This document shows, piece after piece, positions 34,076-42,073 of a stretch of 64,000 nt of DNA. The position numbers and the translations under genes are program-made. Under the pieces are notes generated by a model. The model was not told the origin of the DNA and made no database searches. It saw only the letters and a program-made list of their open reading frames with translations. This stretch comes from Acidobacteriota bacterium. Lineage in GTDB: Bacteria; Acidobacteriota; Vicinamibacteria; Vicinamibacterales; CAVVIG01. How positions within the stretch are numbered: the first letter of the stretch is position 1; every line of letters starts with the position of its first letter. The DNA is taken from contig JAFDVO010000004.1 in assembly GCA_018268955.1 (NCBI GenBank), positions 1-64,000 of the forward strand, given 5' to 3'.

Positions 34076-34379
34076 TCGGTCGTTCGGTCGTTGGGACATC
34101 AATCGGGTCCTCGCGTGGACACAATCGCCGGATAACCGGCGTTCTCGGATCGCACGGCCATCCGCCAGGATGGCCGGGTGCAGATTGCTCAGGATTCTGC
34201 CGCAGTATGCGCGCGCCGGTGCTCGGCAAACCACTTGCTCTACCAACCGGAGTGGCCAGCGTGATGTGACGTCCGCACGCGGCCTGGTGGTGGACTGGAC
34301 TTCGGCAGCGCGCTCAAACGGTAGATTATGCGCGAGTCGAGGCGAGGCACCGTCGCCCCGTTCGAGACGGAGGTGGATC
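34076..34379. other. 304-bp divergent promoter region of the PKD pair
   Basis: The region between the two PKD lipoprotein genes carries no gene. It contains a TAGATT hexamer (34322-34327) and a GGAGGTGG ribosome binding site (34369-34376) for the plus-strand gene. A D-arm-like stretch of a tRNA on the minus strand (34218-34260) is too incomplete to be a tRNA. Confidence 0.5.
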
Positions 34380-35066
34380 GTGACCCGTCGGTCGACGCTG
34401 ACGCTTGTCATCCTTGTCGTCGCCAGTGCCATGTCGGGGTGTGGCGACAGCAAGAGCCCGACGCTCCCCGTTGTGCCGCCGATCGTCACGCCGACCCCTG
34501 TCGTCCTGCCGATCGCAGTCCCGTCGGTGATCCCGGCAGGCCAGGAGCCGATCGCGGCGGTCAGCGCTGTGCAGTTCGACGCGTCGGGCTCGACCAGCAA
34601 GGCGCCGGGCGGCATCACGGGTTACCAGTGGAACTTCGGCGATGGCACCCTGGCCAACGGCATCCAGACGCAGCACGTGTTCACGACGAGCGGCCCGAAG
34701 ACCGTTGCGCTCACCGTCACCGACGCGAACGGCACATCGACGGCGGCGACGACCACGGTCGTCGTGAAGGACCTGACCGGCACATGGCAGACATCCTTCA
34801 ACGTGCAGGTCCGGACCTACACGCTCGCGCAGAACGGCTCGGCCCTCACCGGCACGTATACCAACACCCTGCTCCTCAGGCAGGAGTGGCCGGTGAATGG
34901 CTCGGTCGACACCAGCCGCCGCTTCACCATCACCGCCACCTACCCTGGCGAGACCACCGTCGTGGTGAGCAACGCGGGGGTCGACGCGAGCGTGACGTCG
35001 TTCACGGGCGTCACGTACGGCGGATCGGCGGACGGGCAGACGCTGACCTATCGACGCGTGCAGTGA
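34380..35066 (+). CDS. PKD-domain lipoprotein (paralogue 2)
   Basis: 228 residues: lipoprotein signal (VILVVASAMSGCGDS, lipid-modified Cys at about 20), Pro-rich spacer, PKD domain (about 55-135, ITGYQWNFGDGTLANG and TQHVFTTSGPKTVALTVTD) and a C-terminal beta domain (about 140-228, LTGTWQTSFNVQVRTYTLAQNG). GTG at 34380 is preceded by GGAGGTGG at 34369-34376; no ATG fits. The two proteins share LxGTW, the Q-x-G-x-x-V/L-x-GTY core and a later RR-[FL]-x-I stretch. It is divergent from its paralogue, suggesting an inverted duplication. Confidence 0.75.
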   Translation: MTRRSTLTLVILVVASAMSGCGDSKSPTLPVVPPIVTPTPVVLPIAVPSVIPAGQEPIAAVSAVQFDASGSTSKAPGGITGYQWNFGDGTLANGIQTQHVFTTSGPKTVALTVTDANGTSTAATTTVVVKDLTGTWQTSFNVQVRTYTLAQNGSALTGTYTNTLLLRQEWPVNGSVDTSRRFTITATYPGETTVVVSNAGVDASVTSFTGVTYGGSADGQTLTYRRVQ

Positions 35067-35176
35067 ACGCGATCTCGGACGCGCACGGATGAGGCTTCGG
35101 CCCCGTGGTCCTGCGCACCCGGCGCCGCGTGCCCTCATTGGGCACTGCAGTTGCAGACGCTCGCGCTGGAGGAGCC

Positions 35177-35359
35177 ATGCCGAACAAGCATCGAGGCCGC
35201 GAGTTGATCAACACCGGCACCGACAAGCGCTACGTGCGGCGCGACGCGCAGGGGCGCTTCAAGGAAAGTGCGGATGTCGGCCGCTCGCTTGCCGCGGACC
35301 GTCGTCAGCACGCGAAGACCAAAGCCTCACGTGGACAGGGCGACCGAGGGGACCGTTAG
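35177..35359 (+). CDS. Small conserved basic protein, unknown function
   Basis: 60 residues (MPNKHRGRELINTGTDKRYV then RRDAQGRFKESADVGRSL). GGAGGAGCC directly upstream is a strong ribosome binding site. Very similar short basic proteins with INTGTDKRYVRRD and FKES-DVGRSL occur in many unrelated bacteria as I recall, but no function is assigned. The tiny gene at 35369 follows by 9 bp. Confidence 0.7.
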   Translation: MPNKHRGRELINTGTDKRYVRRDAQGRFKESADVGRSLAADRRQHAKTKASRGQGDRGDR

Positions 35360-35368
35360 GAGGGACTG

Positions 35369-35443
35369 ATGGCGCGCAAGAACAAGAAGGGCGGATCGTC
35401 GGGCAGCAACCAAACGGGCAAGAACAAGGCAAAGGGCAAGTAG
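35369..35443 (+). CDS. Tiny lysine-rich peptide gene
   Basis: 24 residues, MARKNKKGGSSGSNQTGKNK then AKGK, too short for ordinary gene calls. AGGAGGG at 35358-35364 is an excellent ribosome binding site with 4-bp spacing, overlapping the stop of the preceding gene. High Lys/Gly/Ser/Asn content with no hydrophobic segment suggests a nucleic-acid-binding or intrinsically disordered peptide; that is inference. Probably co-transcribed with the 60-aa protein. Confidence 0.5.
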   Translation: MARKNKKGGSSGSNQTGKNKAKGK

Positions 35444-35457
35444 CCGCGCCTGCGCGA

Positions 35458-35620
35458 GAGTTGTGCCGAGCGCGCCGGCCCCAAGGCCGGTGCGCGGAGC
35501 CTGAGCGCGACGCCAGAGCGATGCAGGGCGAAGCCCGACGCGGAGTGAGTGAGAGAGGCGGCGGGAGTTGTGCCGAGCGCGCCGGTCGAAGGCCGGTGCG
35601 CGAAGCCTAAACGCGTCGCC
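35458..35620. repeat. Two ~56-bp direct repeats downstream of tmRNA
   Basis: Copy A (35458-35513) and copy B (35565-35620) share GAGTTGTGCCGAGCGCGCCGG, then AAGGCCGGTGCGCG and AGCCT. Each can fold through CCGGC/GCCGG. Copy B begins inside a 16-bp match (35555-35570) to the tmRNA 3' end at 35647-35662. Confidence 0.75.
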
Positions 35621-35644
35621 GACAATGCGACGAGCGAGGAGAAT

Positions 35645-35995
35645 TGGAGGCGGCGGGAGTTGAACCCGCGTCCGAAGGCACGTCCCCGAAGGACTCTACA
35701 TGCGTGTCCGCTTCTGTTTTCTCGTGCCCAACGTGTGGAAGCGGCCAAGTACCGCCAGGCACCAGACCCGGTAGATCTCACGACCAGGCGCCGAGCCGCC
35801 ACCTGATCGCCAGCCCGTTTAATGGCGCCTTGAACCCAGCCACCGGGCGAGGCTGGGGAGGCGCTCACAGCTTAATTAGGCTGCGAGAGCGTAGTCAGTA
35901 TCCGCAGTTAACGGATGTCCCGTCAGATTTACGAGTTAACGGTGCTCGGCATGCATCCCGCGAGTCTTTACCCCCGTCGAAGCCAAGTCGCCCCC
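35645..35995 (-). ncRNA. ssrA: Transfer-messenger RNA
   Basis: 351 nt on the minus strand. The 5' end GGGGGCG (35995-35989) pairs with CGCCTCC next to discriminator A (35645), with one G-U. The 3' half has the T-arm GCGGG TTCAACT CCCGC and GGACGCGGGTTCAACTC, a tmRNA hallmark; the 5' half has GGCTTCGACGGGG and GCATGCCGAG. The tag frame reads Ala-Asp-Thr-Asp-Tyr-Ala-Leu-Ala-Ala then TAA, at about 35917-35888. CCA is not encoded and must be added after processing. Together with SmpB it rescues stalled ribosomes and tags the peptides for proteolysis. Confidence 0.95.
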
Positions 35996-36048
35996 ATACG
36001 GCAGGAAGAGCTGCGCGCGGGCCGTTTCGGTCACGACCCGCACTCACA

Positions 36049-36064
36049 GTCTAACAGGTTAGAC
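36049..36064. promoter_or_regulatory. 16-bp palindrome between tmRNA and toxin-antitoxin genes
   Basis: GTCTAAC AG GTTAGAC, two perfect 7-bp arms with a 2-bp spacer. It lies 54 bp upstream of the tmRNA 5' end and 86 bp before the antitoxin ATG, so it could be an operator for either. Confidence 0.4.
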
Positions 36065-36149
36065 GCCCGCGTCCAGGCGGAGGTCCACGGCCCTGCCGCA
36101 GTGATCGGCACCTCGGGATACGGCACCTGTTCGAGCTACACTGAAGACC

Positions 36150-36392
36150 ATGAAAGAGATCTCGATTCAGGCACTGAAGGGTCACCTTTCAGGTGCTGTT
36201 GCTGACGCCGAGGCTGGGGAGACCATCCTCATCACGCGACGCCGCGCCCCCGTGGCCCGCCTCGGACCGGTAGGCGATCAGCACGTGACGAGAGGTGCGA
36301 AGGTCGGAACCGGCCCCCTACGGCCGGCCATCAAGAGGGGTTCGAATGGACGGTATCTGGCGGTGTTGTCCGAAGACCGGGGGAATGGGTGA
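36150..36392 (+). CDS. Phd/YefM-type antitoxin
   Basis: 80 residues. The N-terminus KEISIQALKGHLSGAVADAEAGETILITRRRAPVARLGPV is the standard Phd/YefM DNA-binding fold (Met-beta-helix-helix, then the ITRRRAPVARL strand). The C-terminal tail (GSNGRYLAVLSEDRGNG) would wrap the toxin. The stop overlaps the GTG of the toxin gene by four bases. TACACT at 36137-36142 lies 7 bp before the ATG, and no Shine-Dalgarno is present, so a leaderless transcript is possible. It would repress its own operon and neutralise VapC. Confidence 0.88.
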   Translation: MKEISIQALKGHLSGAVADAEAGETILITRRRAPVARLGPVGDQHVTRGAKVGTGPLRPAIKRGSNGRYLAVLSEDRGNG

Positions 36393-36829
36393 GCCGCCCC
36401 TCGGCACCACGGCCGCTTCGGCGGTTGTACCTGGATACATCTGCCTACCTGTGCATCCTGCTCGGAGAGGACGGTGCGGACGACCTGACCAGCGAAACCG
36501 CCGATGCCGAGTTGATGTCCAGTGTGCTGCTCGTTCTGGAGTCTCGCCGTAACCTGATTCGTCTCGCACGTGACGGCGCGCTCTCCCGCGAGCGGTATGC
36601 CCGCTGCATGGCTCAGCTCGAGAGCGACATGGACCTCTTCGCGTTCCGTGAGCTGACACTCGACCTGTGCATGTCGAACCTGCTACCGCCTGTCTCCACG
36701 CCGCGGTCGCTCGACCTGGCGCACCTCGGGACCGCTCTCTGGTTTCACAACCTCGAACCTCTCGACCGCTTCATCACCATGGACTCCTCGCAATCCGCAG
36801 CGGCCAAGGAGCTGGGTCTCCCCGTGTAA
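36389..36829 (+). CDS. VapC-like PIN-domain toxin
   Basis: 146 residues of a PIN ribonuclease. Acidic residues expected at the active site are visible: LYLDTSAYL (first Asp), LVLESRRN (Glu), RSLDLAHLGTA (Asp) and FITMDSSQ (last Asp). The protein would cleave tRNA or rRNA when free of antitoxin. The GTG start overlaps the antitoxin stop (GTGA), giving coupled translation. The C-terminal AAKELGLPV is the usual end of this family. Base composition does not stand out from the neighbourhood. Confidence 0.88.
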   Translation: MSRPSAPRPLRRLYLDTSAYLCILLGEDGADDLTSETADAELMSSVLLVLESRRNLIRLARDGALSRERYARCMAQLESDMDLFAFRELTLDLCMSNLLPPVSTPRSLDLAHLGTALWFHNLEPLDRFITMDSSQSAAAKELGLPV

Positions 36830-36910
36830 CCGACCGCGCTGTCGACGCGGCACGGCAGTACGCGCAGTCTCCTCGTGGTTTGCTCATGCGCGCTGAGTAA
36901 GATCCTCGGC

Positions 36911-38026
36911 ATGCGTGCTGTCGCTGCCCTCCCCGCCGAGAAACGCCTCGCCCTCGTCGACCACCCTGCCCCAACGCTCGAACACGATACGGACGTGCTC
37001 GTGCGCATGCTCGACGTCGGCATCTGCGGCACGGACCGCGAGATCGCGCGCTTCGACTACGGCACGCCGCCGCCCGGATCCGACTACCTCGTCATCGGCC
37101 ACGAATCGCTGGCGCGCGTCGAACAGGTCGGATCCGCGGTCGCGACCCTGAAGCCGGGCGACCTCGTCGTCACCATGGTCCGCCGCCCGTGCCCGCATCC
37201 GGAGTGCCGCGCCTGCCGCGCAGGTCGCCAGGACTTCTGCTTCACTGGCGACTTCACCGAACGGGGCATCAAGGAGCGCCACGGCTTCATGACCGAACTC
37301 GTCGTCGACGACGAGCGCTACATGCACGTGGTCCCGAGCGAGCTGCGTGAGATTGGGGTGCTCGTGGAGCCACTGACGATCGCCGAGAAGGCGCTCATCC
37401 AGGTGTGGGACGTGCAGGAGCGCCTGCCCTGGACCGCGCCTGGCACACGCCCGGGCGACGGTCACGGCCAGCGCGCCCTTGTGCTCGGTGCCGGACCGGT
37501 CGGGCTGCTGGGCGCCATGGCCCTGCTGCTCCGCGGGTTCGACACCTGGGTGTACTCGCGCGAGGAGGCAGGCGACCCGAAGGCACAGTGGGTCGAGTCG
37601 GTCGGCGCGCACTTCCTCTCCGCAGGCTCGAACACCCTCGAGCAGGTGGCGCAGACGATGGGCCGGATCGACCTGGTGTATGAAGCGACAGGTGCCTCAG
37701 CCCTCTCATTCCAGACGCTGCAGGTCCTCGGGACGAACGGCGTCTTCATCTTCACCGGCGTACCGGGGCGCAAGGGGCCGATCGAGATCGACGCCGATCG
37801 CCTGATGCGCAACCTCGTGCTGCAGAATCAGCTGGTGTTCGGCACGGTGAACGCCGGCGCCGATGCCTTCCGCGCCTCCATCGACGACCTTGCACGCATG
37901 CACGGCCGATGGCCCGACGCGGTGCGCACGCTGATCACCAGCCGCCATGCGCCTGAGGATGTACCCGCCCTGCTCACCAGCCCAGGCAGCGGCATCAAGG
38001 CGGTCGTGCAGTTCGCGAAGGAATAG
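36911..38026 (+). CDS. Glucose 1-dehydrogenase-like zinc alcohol dehydrogenase
   Basis: 371 residues of the medium-chain dehydrogenase family. Catalytic zinc site: ICGTDREI and GHESLARVEQVG; the structural zinc loop carries CPHPECRACRAGRQDFC. The nucleotide fold shows LVLGAGPVGLLGAMALL. Spacing and the TGDFTERGIKERHGFMTE segment resemble archaeal/bacterial glucose 1-dehydrogenases (NAD(P)-dependent oxidation of glucose to gluconolactone). ATG at 36911 has TAAGAT 7 bp upstream (36898-36903) but no Shine-Dalgarno. The glucosidase gene follows by 4 bp, so the pair may release and then oxidise glucose. Confidence 0.85.
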   Translation: MRAVAALPAEKRLALVDHPAPTLEHDTDVLVRMLDVGICGTDREIARFDYGTPPPGSDYLVIGHESLARVEQVGSAVATLKPGDLVVTMVRRPCPHPECRACRAGRQDFCFTGDFTERGIKERHGFMTELVVDDERYMHVVPSELREIGVLVEPLTIAEKALIQVWDVQERLPWTAPGTRPGDGHGQRALVLGAGPVGLLGAMALLLRGFDTWVYSREEAGDPKAQWVESVGAHFLSAGSNTLEQVAQTMGRIDLVYEATGASALSFQTLQVLGTNGVFIFTGVPGRKGPIEIDADRLMRNLVLQNQLVFGTVNAGADAFRASIDDLARMHGRWPDAVRTLITSRHAPEDVPALLTSPGSGIKAVVQFAKE

Positions 38027-38030
38027 GGAA

Positions 38031-40718
38031 TTGCCGATCGACCCGACCGACGCGGAGTGGCAGCGGCTGGATGAGGACCGTCGACGTGTCCGCAACTGGC
38101 GCAAGTGGGGTCCTTATCTTGCCGAGCGGCAGTGGGGCACGGTGCGCGAGGACTACTCCGCCGACGGCCGGTGCTGGGACTACTTCCCCCACGACCACGC
38201 GCGCAGCCGAGCCTATCGCTGGGGCGAGGACGGCATCTTCGGCATCAGCGATCGCGAGTGCCGCCTCTGCTTCGCCCTCGCGCTCTGGAACGGCCACGAC
38301 CCGATCCTGAAGGAGCGCTTCTTCGGGCTCGCCAACGAGGAAGGCAACCACGGCGAAGACGTCAAGGAGCTCTACTACTTCCTCGACGCGACGCCGACCG
38401 CGTCCTATCTCAAAGCGCTCTACAAATACCCGCTCGACGCGTTCCCGTACGAACAGCTCGTCGAGAACAACCGCCGCCGTGGCCAGCACGAACCCGAATT
38501 CGAGATCGAAGACACCGACGTCATCCGCACGTCCCGCTACGCCGACGTCATTGTCGAGTACGCGAAGGCGGGCGTGGACGACCTCCTGATCCGCATCACC
38601 TGCACGAACCGCAGCAGCAGCGAAGGCACGCTCCACATCCTTCCCACGCTCTGGCTGCGCAACACGTGGAGCTGGGGGCGGACCGGCGAAGGCTACTGGC
38701 CTGAAGGGGTCATCACCCGTTCCGCTGACGACCGGCTCGTCGTCGACCACGCCTCACTCGGACGTTACGTGCTGTGCGTCGACGCGTGCGGGGGCACGGC
38801 ACCCACCTTCCTCTTCACGGACAATGAGACGAACGCGGCGCGGCTGTTCAGCGCGCCGAACACGCGACCGTTCACCAAGGACGCGTTCCACCGCCATGTC
38901 GTCAACGGCGATCGCACGGCGGTGAACCCGGCGCTGCGCGGCACGAAGAGCGCTGCCTGGTACGTGGTCGCGCTGCCGGCGGGGGGCTCCTGCACGCTGA
39001 AGCTGCGGCTCACACCAGAGGCTGCCTGCCCCGCGACGCCGTTCGACGCGAGCTTCGACAACACATTCGCAGCTCGCATCGCCGAGGCGGACGCCTTCCA
39101 TCTGCGCTCCCGCAATGCGCCGCTCACGGACGACGAGCGCCTCATCGCGCGTCAAGCGGATGCGGGACTTGTCTGGACCCGACAGTTCTACCACTACATC
39201 GTCGACCACTGGCTCGACGGCGATCCGTCGTTCCCGCCGCCACCGCGAGAACGCCGCTGGGTGCGGAACGCGCCGTGGACGCACGTCTACGCGCGGGACA
39301 TCGTGTCGATGCCCGACACCTGGGAATACCCATGGTTCGCGGCGTGGGATCTCGCGTTCCACTGCGTGGCCATGGCCCGCGTGGACCCGGACTTCGCGAA
39401 GCGTCAGCTCGTGCTGCTCTGCCGCGAGTGGTACATGCACCCGAACGGGCAGCTTCCGGCGTATGAATTCGAGTTCGGCGACGCGAACCCGCCGGTCCAT
39501 GCCTGGGCGGCGCTGCGCGTTTACGAACTGTGCGCGGGTCAGGGGCTCGGGAAGGATCGCCTCTTCCTCGAGAGCGTCTTCCAGAAGTGCCTCGTGAACT
39601 TCACGTGGTGGGTGAACCGGCGAGACGACGAGGGGGACAACCTGTTCAGCGGAGGGTTTCTGGGCCTCGACAACATCGGCGTGTTCGATCGTTCGAAACC
39701 GCTGCCGGGCGGCGCTCGCCTCGAACAGGCGGATGCCACCGCCTGGATGGCGTTCTACTGCACGACGATGTTGGCGATCGCCCTGGAACTGGCGCGCGAG
39801 GACGAGGCGTACGCCGACATCGCATCCAAGTTCTTCGAGCACTTCGCCGCCATCACACAGGCGATGAACGAACTCGGCGGTACGGGCCTCTGGGACGAGG
39901 ACGAGGGGTTCTACTACGACCAGGCGCACCTGAACGGCCAGACGGTGCCGGTACGGATCCGCTCGATGGTGGGGCTGGTGCCGTTGTTCGCGGCGCACGT
40001 CATCGATGCGCAGGATCTGGAGCGGCTCCCGTTGTTCCGCGCGCGGCTGGAATGGTTCCTGGCGAATCGCCCGTCGCTCGGCCGGCACATCGCCTTCCAC
40101 GCAGGCGAGAACGGCGCCGGACGGTACCTGCTCGCGGTGCCGACGCGCGACCGGTTGGAGCGGGTGCTGCGTCGCGCGCTCGACGAGCGGGAGTTCCTGT
40201 CGCCATTCGGCCTCCGCTCGCTGTCACGCATCCACGGTGAGACGCCCGGGTCGCTGCAGCTCGACGGAATCAGGTACGAAGTCCGCTACGCGCCTGGAGA
40301 ATCGGAGTCGCGCATGTTCGGCGGCAACTCGAACTGGCGCGGGCCGGTGTGGATGCCGATGAACTACCTGCTCGCCGAAGCGCTCAAGCGGCATCACCAC
40401 TTCTACGGCGACACCCTGACAGTGGAGTGCCCGGTGGCGTCCGGACAGCGACTGGACCTGCTGCAGGTGGCGGAGGAACTCGAGCGGCGCATGGCGGTGC
40501 CGTTCATGAGAGACGTGGATGGGACGCGCGCGTGCGACGGGGGGAACCGCCTCTACGCGACAGACCCGCACTTCCGCGATCTGGTGCTCTTCCACGAGTA
40601 CTTCCATGGCGAGACCGGCCGTGGGCTTGGCGCGAGCCATCAGACCGGCTGGACCGCGCTGGTGGCGAACGTTCTGGAGCGCATCGCGTTCGCGCGCGAG
40701 GCACGCACCCTCGGCTGA
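38031..40718 (+). CDS. GH63-like glucosidase (MGH1-type, (alpha/alpha)6 barrel)
   Basis: 895 residues from a TTG start at 38031, preceded by AGGGAA. There is no ATG/GTG nearby in this frame that is not inside the previous gene. The N-terminal domain (about 1-330) is beta-rich; the C-terminal (about 400-890) is helical with the GH63/MGH1 segments VYARDIVSMPDTWEYPWFAAWDLAFHC, SGGFLGLDNIGVFDRSKPLP and NSNWRGPVWMPMNYLL. The family hydrolyses alpha-glucosyl linkages in oligosaccharides or glucosylglycerate-type solutes. No signal peptide: cytoplasmic. It lies 4 bp after the glucose dehydrogenase gene and converges with the MFS gene at 2 bp. Confidence 0.85.
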   Translation: MPIDPTDAEWQRLDEDRRRVRNWRKWGPYLAERQWGTVREDYSADGRCWDYFPHDHARSRAYRWGEDGIFGISDRECRLCFALALWNGHDPILKERFFGLANEEGNHGEDVKELYYFLDATPTASYLKALYKYPLDAFPYEQLVENNRRRGQHEPEFEIEDTDVIRTSRYADVIVEYAKAGVDDLLIRITCTNRSSSEGTLHILPTLWLRNTWSWGRTGEGYWPEGVITRSADDRLVVDHASLGRYVLCVDACGGTAPTFLFTDNETNAARLFSAPNTRPFTKDAFHRHVVNGDRTAVNPALRGTKSAAWYVVALPAGGSCTLKLRLTPEAACPATPFDASFDNTFAARIAEADAFHLRSRNAPLTDDERLIARQADAGLVWTRQFYHYIVDHWLDGDPSFPPPPRERRWVRNAPWTHVYARDIVSMPDTWEYPWFAAWDLAFHCVAMARVDPDFAKRQLVLLCREWYMHPNGQLPAYEFEFGDANPPVHAWAALRVYELCAGQGLGKDRLFLESVFQKCLVNFTWWVNRRDDEGDNLFSGGFLGLDNIGVFDRSKPLPGGARLEQADATAWMAFYCTTMLAIALELAREDEAYADIASKFFEHFAAITQAMNELGGTGLWDEDEGFYYDQAHLNGQTVPVRIRSMVGLVPLFAAHVIDAQDLERLPLFRARLEWFLANRPSLGRHIAFHAGENGAGRYLLAVPTRDRLERVLRRALDEREFLSPFGLRSLSRIHGETPGSLQLDGIRYEVRYAPGESESRMFGGNSNWRGPVWMPMNYLLAEALKRHHHFYGDTLTVECPVASGQRLDLLQVAEELERRMAVPFMRDVDGTRACDGGNRLYATDPHFRDLVLFHEYFHGETGRGLGASHQTGWTALVANVLERIAFAREARTLG

Positions 40719-40720
40719 AA

Positions 40721-41947
40721 CTACATCGACGCGCGAATCGCGCGCGCATGGAGCGCACCGATCGCTGCCGCCAGCAGCGACGTCAGGCCGCCGATGACGA
40801 TCAGCGTGCGGCCGCCGGTGGTGTCCGCAATCCAGCCGAGCAGCGGGCCGCCGAAGAGCGCGCTGGCGCCGAGCAGCACCGTCTGCAGCGCGAGCATGCG
40901 CCCTCGCATGTCAGGCCGCGCTTCGAGCTGGACGACCGTCGAGTTCGCCGTCATGTAGAGCAGGCTCATGGCGCCGACGATGAATGCCGCTGCGGCGGCG
41001 GTGCGGACGCCAGGCGAGCCTGCGAGCAGGAGCAGGGCGAACCCGAACCCCGCCGCCCCCAGCAGCACATCCCGCATCGTCACCCGCCGACGCGCCGCGA
41101 ACAGCAGCGCGCTGACCACGGAGCCGAAGCTGAGCACGGAGTAGATCACCGTGAAGGTTCCCTCGCCGGCGCCCAACCCGCGCGTGACGAAGAGCGGCAG
41201 CGTCACCGTGAAGTTGTAGGCGAGCATGGTGATGGCCGCGAGCATCGCGAACGACACCCGCAGCACCGGGACCGATCGCGCATAGCGAAGCCCCTCCACC
41301 ACACCGCCGGATCTGCCTTCGACCGCTCCGTGCCGGTACAACTCGGCGGGCCGCATCATGATCAGGCTGGCAATCACGGCGACGTACGACAGCGCGTCGA
41401 TGGTGAAGCACCAGCCGTAGCCGGTCGTCACCACGAGCACGCCGGCCAGTGACGGCCCGAAGATGCGCGAGAGGTTGACCAGCGTGCTGTAGAGCACGAC
41501 GGCGTTGGGCAGGTCCTCGTGCGGAACCATCTCGGAGACAAACGATCGGCGCAGCGGGTTGTCCAACGACAGCAACACGCCGCCGAACAGCGCCAGCGCG
41601 TACAGGCCCCAGAGCGGCGGTGCCGGCATGAAGGCGAGCGCAGCCAGCGCGATGGATTGCCCCATCTCGAGGCTCTGCGTCACGAGCAGCATGCGGCGCT
41701 TGTCCGAACGGTCTGCAACCGCCCCGCCCCACGCGGACAGGAAGAGCATCGGCCCGAACTGGCAGGCGGTCAGAAAGCCGACCCCGACGCCCGTGCCGGC
41801 GAGCTTGAGCACGAACAGCGTCATCGCGACGTTCGTAAGCCAGTTGCCGCTGTTGGAGATCGACTGCCCGATGAAGAACAGGCGGAAGTTCCGGTGACGC
41901 AGGGAGGCGAACGTCGCCTGTCCCGCACTGACCGCCGTCGCACGCAT
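40721..41947 (-). CDS. MFS exporter (EntS/MFS_3-like)
   Basis: 408 residues with 12 membrane segments. The start ASLRHRNFRLFFIGQSISNSGNWLTNVA and the segment FGPMLFLSAWGGAVADRSDKRRML are typical of the EntS-type exporter subfamily. RRSFVSEMVPHEDLPNAV is the conserved middle loop. Substrate unknown. ATG at 41947 was chosen; upstream codons are not family-like and TACAGT (41954-41959, minus) lies only 6 bp before it. It ends 2 bp from the GH63 gene on the other strand. Confidence 0.85.
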   Translation of the reverse strand: MRATAVSAGQATFASLRHRNFRLFFIGQSISNSGNWLTNVAMTLFVLKLAGTGVGVGFLTACQFGPMLFLSAWGGAVADRSDKRRMLLVTQSLEMGQSIALAALAFMPAPPLWGLYALALFGGVLLSLDNPLRRSFVSEMVPHEDLPNAVVLYSTLVNLSRIFGPSLAGVLVVTTGYGWCFTIDALSYVAVIASLIMMRPAELYRHGAVEGRSGGVVEGLRYARSVPVLRVSFAMLAAITMLAYNFTVTLPLFVTRGLGAGEGTFTVIYSVLSFGSVVSALLFAARRRVTMRDVLLGAAGFGFALLLLAGSPGVRTAAAAAFIVGAMSLLYMTANSTVVQLEARPDMRGRMLALQTVLLGASALFGGPLLGWIADTTGGRTLIVIGGLTSLLAAAIGALHARAIRASM

Positions 41948-42073
41948 CCTTGTACTGTACCCGCCCGTCCATGGCGGACGCCTCGTCGGGCGCAAAGCAA
42001 AGGATTTGCATCAAGCACTCGTGCCCGGCGCCACGCGCCGGAGATCCGGCAGCGGTCCCGAGAAGAAGCGGCC

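Noticed and set aside
34218-34260. tRNA-like stretch on the minus strand (CCGGTTGGTAGAGCA)
   Set aside because: It shows a D-arm-like segment but no matching anticodon stem, T-arm or acceptor, so it is not a tRNA.
35549-36054. Open frames over the tmRNA locus
   Set aside because: They translate the complement of tmRNA (MEAAGVEPASEG and similar), a known artefact.
36150-36829. Mobile element or prophage near the toxin-antitoxin pair
   Set aside because: No transposase, integrase or phage gene is visible in the window.
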